DNA of 8,174 nucleotides, from the NCBI GenBank assembly GCA_012513545.1, contig JAAZCB010000927.1, forward strand, positions 1 to 8,174, in the 5' to 3' direction. Below, one piece after another: positions 5,993 to 8,174 of the stretch. The notes below the pieces were generated by a model, which did not search any database, was not told the DNA's origin, and worked only from the letters and a program-made list of their open reading frames with translations. Position 1 is the first letter of the stretch, and each line of letters begins with the position of its first letter. The DNA comes from Clostridiaceae bacterium (GTDB lineage Bacteria > Bacillota_A > Clostridia > Acetivibrionales > Acetivibrionaceae). The position numbers and the translations under genes were made by a program.

Positions 5993-7216
5993 TTACTCTT
6001 TTTTAAACGCACCTTCACGGTAATTGTTCATCGGGTCCCACAAAAACCACTCTTCGAAACCAGCATCATAAACTGCCTGTATCTGCTGCCTTACCTGCTC
6101 ATCCTCGTAGTACTGCCAGTTTCCCTTTCCAATCCATGTGGCTGTAAAATCCTGAAGGAAGGTCCTTATTATGGGCTTATGACCTTCAACCTTTTCATAT
6201 CTGGCCTTTGCTTTCAAAAGTGTATTTTTAATAATTCCATATGGGTCAAGATCAGGCTTCGGGAACTTTACCCCATTTATAATCTGCCCATTTGCATAGT
6301 GTGACGGGTATGCCATAGGATACAAATAATCCAGGTCCTTCCCTACATATTCAAAATACTGCCCTATTCCTTCAGTATCACCCGGGCTCTCTAATATTAT
6401 GGCAAATACGTCTCCTGATAAAATAGCATTTGGCAACTGCTCTCTTGCGTAACTCAAAAAGCTGTTTATTACTTCATAGTATTGCCTGTCGTCTTTTCCT
6501 TCAAAAACCATTTCACTCTTCTTCCCATCAGGGAACCTGATATAATCGAACTGAACTTCGTCAAAACCTTTTTTAAGAACTTCTCTTGCAAGGTCTATGT
6601 TGTACTGCCATGCTTCCTCGCTGTAAGGATTAACCCAGTTCATCTTATTATGAACATACAATCCTCCCTGTAAGTTTTTTATAGCCATTTCAGGTTTCTT
6701 ATTGGCAAGGATCGGATCCTTGAAACATACTATTCTTGCTATCGCATAAATGTTATTGTCATGCAATTGCTTTATAACCTTGTCAATATCAAACCTTTTG
6801 TCTATAGCCCCAATTTCCTTGGCTAAAGGCACCTCGGAATCAAAACAGACGTTTCCATAATCATTTTTTACATCGATAACATAGCTGTTTATTTCAGTTG
6901 TGTTAGCCAGCTCGATATAATGGTCCAGCCTCGCCCCGGCTGATGTAGCCGTGAGATAAAGTCCCTTCGCCTTTACTTTTTCTTCATTGATTCCCTCCAA
7001 CGGAGGATATTTACTTTCATTTGTTACAGCAGGAGTGTTTTCAGGCACCGGAGTTTCGCTGCCCTCTTCATTTCCGACTTCCACAGTTGGATTGACCTTA
7101 GGCACTTCCTGTTGGTTATCTTCCGTATAAGCCTTGGATCCACATGCCAAAAGAGAAATAGAAATCAAAACAGCCAACATAATCAACAATAAGGATTTTT
7201 TAAAAGTTTTATTCAT
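5993..7216 (-). CDS. Lipoprotein, putative glycoside hydrolase of the DUF4015/GHL13 family
   Basis: The 407-residue protein starts at ATG 7216, 11 nt after AGGAGG (7228-7233). It opens with a lipoprotein signal: MNKTFKK, a hydrophobic stretch and the lipobox LLAC, with Cys25 as the lipidated residue. An acidic, Pro/Thr/Glu-rich linker (about 30-72) leads to a TIM-barrel-like domain (about 82-400) with family hallmarks: KGLYLTATSAG (84-94), YVIDVKNDYG (112-121), FDEVQFDYIRFPDG (218-231), SGDVFA (267-272), LDYLYPMAYPSHY (295-307) and a C-terminal EEWFLWDP. Asp224 in the QFDYIRFP strand is a plausible catalytic acid. The family is annotated as putative glycoside hydrolase; its substrate is not settled, and cell-wall or surface glycans are a reasonable guess for a membrane-anchored protein. 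An in-frame ATG at 7306 would add 30 residues but has no ribosome site and lies in the promoter -10 box. Confidence 0.85.
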   Translation of the reverse strand: MNKTFKKSLLLIMLAVLISISLLACGSKAYTEDNQQEVPKVNPTVEVGNEEGSETPVPENTPAVTNESKYPPLEGINEEKVKAKGLYLTATSAGARLDHYIELANTTEINSYVIDVKNDYGNVCFDSEVPLAKEIGAIDKRFDIDKVIKQLHDNNIYAIARIVCFKDPILANKKPEMAIKNLQGGLYVHNKMNWVNPYSEEAWQYNIDLAREVLKKGFDEVQFDYIRFPDGKKSEMVFEGKDDRQYYEVINSFLSYAREQLPNAILSGDVFAIILESPGDTEGIGQYFEYVGKDLDYLYPMAYPSHYANGQIINGVKFPKPDLDPYGIIKNTLLKAKARYEKVEGHKPIIRTFLQDFTATWIGKGNWQYYEDEQVRQQIQAVYDAGFEEWFLWDPMNNYREGAFKKE

Positions 7217-7418
7217 TCGCTTAAAGACCTCCTTTAGCTTTATTTTATTCATTGCATAAAACAAATAACCCATGAAAAGAAAAACAGACATGATTCTAAA
7301 TAACAATTATAGATATATAAACTTTATCAAACAAAATAATAAATAACAATCCTTTAATTTTTCCATGTTATCTTACTGTATTATGGTAACTCGATAAGAC
7401 AAAAAGTAAATTACATTT
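7217..7418. other. Spacer between the isomerase and lipoprotein genes
   Basis: This 202-bp AT-rich stretch contains the lipoprotein gene promoter and leader. An imperfect hairpin (TTATC-TTAC at 7368-7376 with GTAA-CTC-GATAA at 7386-7397) lies downstream of the isomerase gene. It has no T-run on either strand, so it is not a convincing terminator, and I found no better one for the isomerase gene. Some read-through into the lipoprotein gene is possible. Confidence 0.5.
7306..7334 (-). promoter_or_regulatory. Candidate promoter of the DUF4015 lipoprotein gene
   Basis: On the minus strand, TTGTTT (7334-7329), exactly 17 nt and a perfect TATAAT (7311-7306) form a sigma-A-like promoter. Transcription would begin near 7299, leaving a leader of about 80 nt. 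This excludes the longer start at 7306 and supports the lipoprotein start at 7216. Confidence 0.6.
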
Positions 7419-7997
7419 TCAGGAAACTGACATTTGATCTTTAAAATATGATACAATTATGTGCATTATAAGTAAATGTAAATCCTCAACCTTCTCATAT
7501 TCATAAGAGTTAACGAGCAGATAAATATCCGCCAGGTTTTTAAGCATACCTCCATTAAAACCGACAAGGGCAATTATCACAGCCTTCCTCGATTTCGCAT
7601 ATTCTACGGCCTTGATTACATTTGGAGAATTACCGCTTGCAGATACTGCAAGAATAATATCGCCTTCTTCTACACAATAATTTTTTAACTGTTCGGAAAA
7701 AATTCTTTCATAATCCATATCATTTGCATAAGCGGTTATGGTAGCAACATTTTCACAAACTGAAATGACCTTGAATCTTCCTGATTCATCACCGGTTACA
7801 TTTTTTCCGAGATCACAGGCAAAATGATTCGAATGTGCTGCACTGCCACCGTTTCCGAGTACAAAAATACGTCGATTCTCTAGCTGTGCCTTTTTGAAGG
7901 CACCCAATACTAAACTTAAAGCCGATTTGTCCAGAGTATCTATTATATCCTTGACATTAGTGAGATAGTTCTCTATGTACTTAATCATATATAACAT
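7419..7997 (-). CDS. SIS-domain sugar-phosphate isomerase, GmhA-like (sedoheptulose-7-phosphate isomerase family)
   Basis: The 192-residue cytosolic protein is one SIS domain after an N-terminal helical part. It has the GmhA-type phosphate loop GNGGSAAHSNHFACDLGK (48-65), a second phosphate-binding segment SASGNSPNVIKA (119-130), and the C-terminal helix VEDLHLLIMH (170-179). GmhA converts sedoheptulose 7-phosphate to D-glycero-heptose 7-phosphate for heptose-containing surface sugars. In E. coli GmhA the metal site uses His61, Glu65, Gln172 and His180; the matching positions here are His58, Asp62, Glu171 and His179, so the site is present but altered. It may act on another ketose phosphate, and a regulatory DiaA-like role cannot be excluded. 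ATG 7997 follows AGGA (8003-8006) by 5 nt; an internal ATG at 7988 is less well placed. It is transcribed apart from the lipoprotein gene, which has its own promoter. Confidence 0.8.
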   Translation of the reverse strand: MLYMIKYIENYLTNVKDIIDTLDKSALSLVLGAFKKAQLENRRIFVLGNGGSAAHSNHFACDLGKNVTGDESGRFKVISVCENVATITAYANDMDYERIFSEQLKNYCVEEGDIILAVSASGNSPNVIKAVEYAKSRKAVIIALVGFNGGMLKNLADIYLLVNSYEYEKVEDLHLLIMHIIVSYFKDQMSVS

Positions 7998-8005
7998 ACC
8001 TATCC

Positions 8006-8022
8006 TGGAAGTTTTTCTTCCA
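8006..8022. repeat. 6-bp inverted repeat between -10 box and ribosome site of the isomerase gene
   Basis: TGGAAG (8006-8011) and CTTCCA (8017-8022) are perfect inverted arms around TTTTT. The repeat covers the likely transcription start and touches the AGGA ribosome site, so it could act as an operator or as a hairpin limiting translation. Confidence 0.4.
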
Positions 8023-8023
8023 T

Positions 8024-8029
8024 ATTATA
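8024..8029 (-). promoter_or_regulatory. Candidate -10 box of the SIS isomerase gene
   Basis: A perfect TATAAT is read on the minus strand, 26 nt before the start codon. The -35 position holds only CTGTTT (8052-8047), a poor match, which suggests weak or activated transcription with a leader of about 20 nt. Confidence 0.45.
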
Positions 8030-8174
8030 GTGTGTAGAAAATTTAAAAACAGAAATATTTGTTTACTTTAATAAATATATTTTATTTTACTTTAAGATCA
8101 AAATCAACATAAACCTTAACATAATAATTCTACAATTAATGCTATGATTTAAATATTGTAAATTGCCGTGAAAA
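8030..8174. other. AT-rich upstream region at right edge, no gene seen
   Basis: No credible coding frame, RNA gene or strong hairpin is visible. A 10-bp direct repeat, TTTACTTTAA, occurs at 8062-8071 and 8086-8095 (24-bp spacing). In such AT-rich DNA it may be chance. Confidence 0.5.

Noticed and set aside
7217..7306. Upstream ATG at 7306 as the start of the lipoprotein
   Set aside because: It adds 30 residues before a proper lipoprotein signal peptide, lacks a ribosome site and overlaps the candidate TATAAT box.
7368..7397. Hairpin downstream of the isomerase gene as its terminator
   Set aside because: The stem is interrupted and AT-rich, and no T-run follows on either strand.
8062..8095. 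Direct repeat TTTACTTTAA as an iteron or regulator site
   Set aside because: Only two copies occur in very AT-rich DNA, with no other origin or operator features; chance is likely.

Overview
The base composition is AT-rich. The genes have strong GGAGG-type ribosome sites, compact sigma-A-like promoters and Gram-positive signal peptides (one secretory, one lipoprotein). Together with the protein families present, this points to a chromosomal piece of a low-GC Firmicute, most likely a member of the Clostridia. I cannot name a genus from the sequence alone.

Layout. (1) Positions 1-4117, minus strand: one uninterrupted reading frame of at least 1372 codons, running off the left edge. It encodes a secreted subtilisin-family (S8) protease, fused to a helical linker, an Rhs/YD-type wall-protein region and a run of RCC1-like beta-propeller repeats. 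(2) Positions 4118-4587: a non-coding divergent spacer. It holds the protease promoter, two candidate plus-strand promoters, a palindrome, a terminator-like hairpin and a second hairpin. (3) Positions 4588-4774, plus strand: the broken remnant of serC, whose first 30 codons and last ~24 codons survive around a large internal deletion and a frame change. (4) Positions 4762-5931, plus strand: intact serA (D-3-phosphoglycerate dehydrogenase with a C-terminal ACT domain, TTG start), closed by a strong terminator that can serve both strands. (5) Positions 5993-7216, minus strand: a lipoprotein of the putative glycoside hydrolase family DUF4015/GHL13. (6) Positions 7419-7997, minus strand: a GmhA-like SIS-domain sugar-phosphate isomerase. 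(7) Positions 7998-8174: AT-rich upstream DNA with a promoter and a small inverted repeat.

How they relate. serC and serA are normally consecutive steps of serine synthesis. Here only serA is intact, so the operon looks half decayed, and transamination must come from elsewhere if the pathway still works. The protease-Rhs-RCC1 protein, the lipoprotein and the SIS isomerase are separate transcription units. All three fit a cell-envelope theme (secreted, surface-anchored, and possibly sugar-precursor supply), but nothing in the sequence proves that they work together.

The most notable items are the chimeric protease-Rhs-RCC1 protein, whose C-terminus lies outside the window, and the internally deleted serC with its structured leader.
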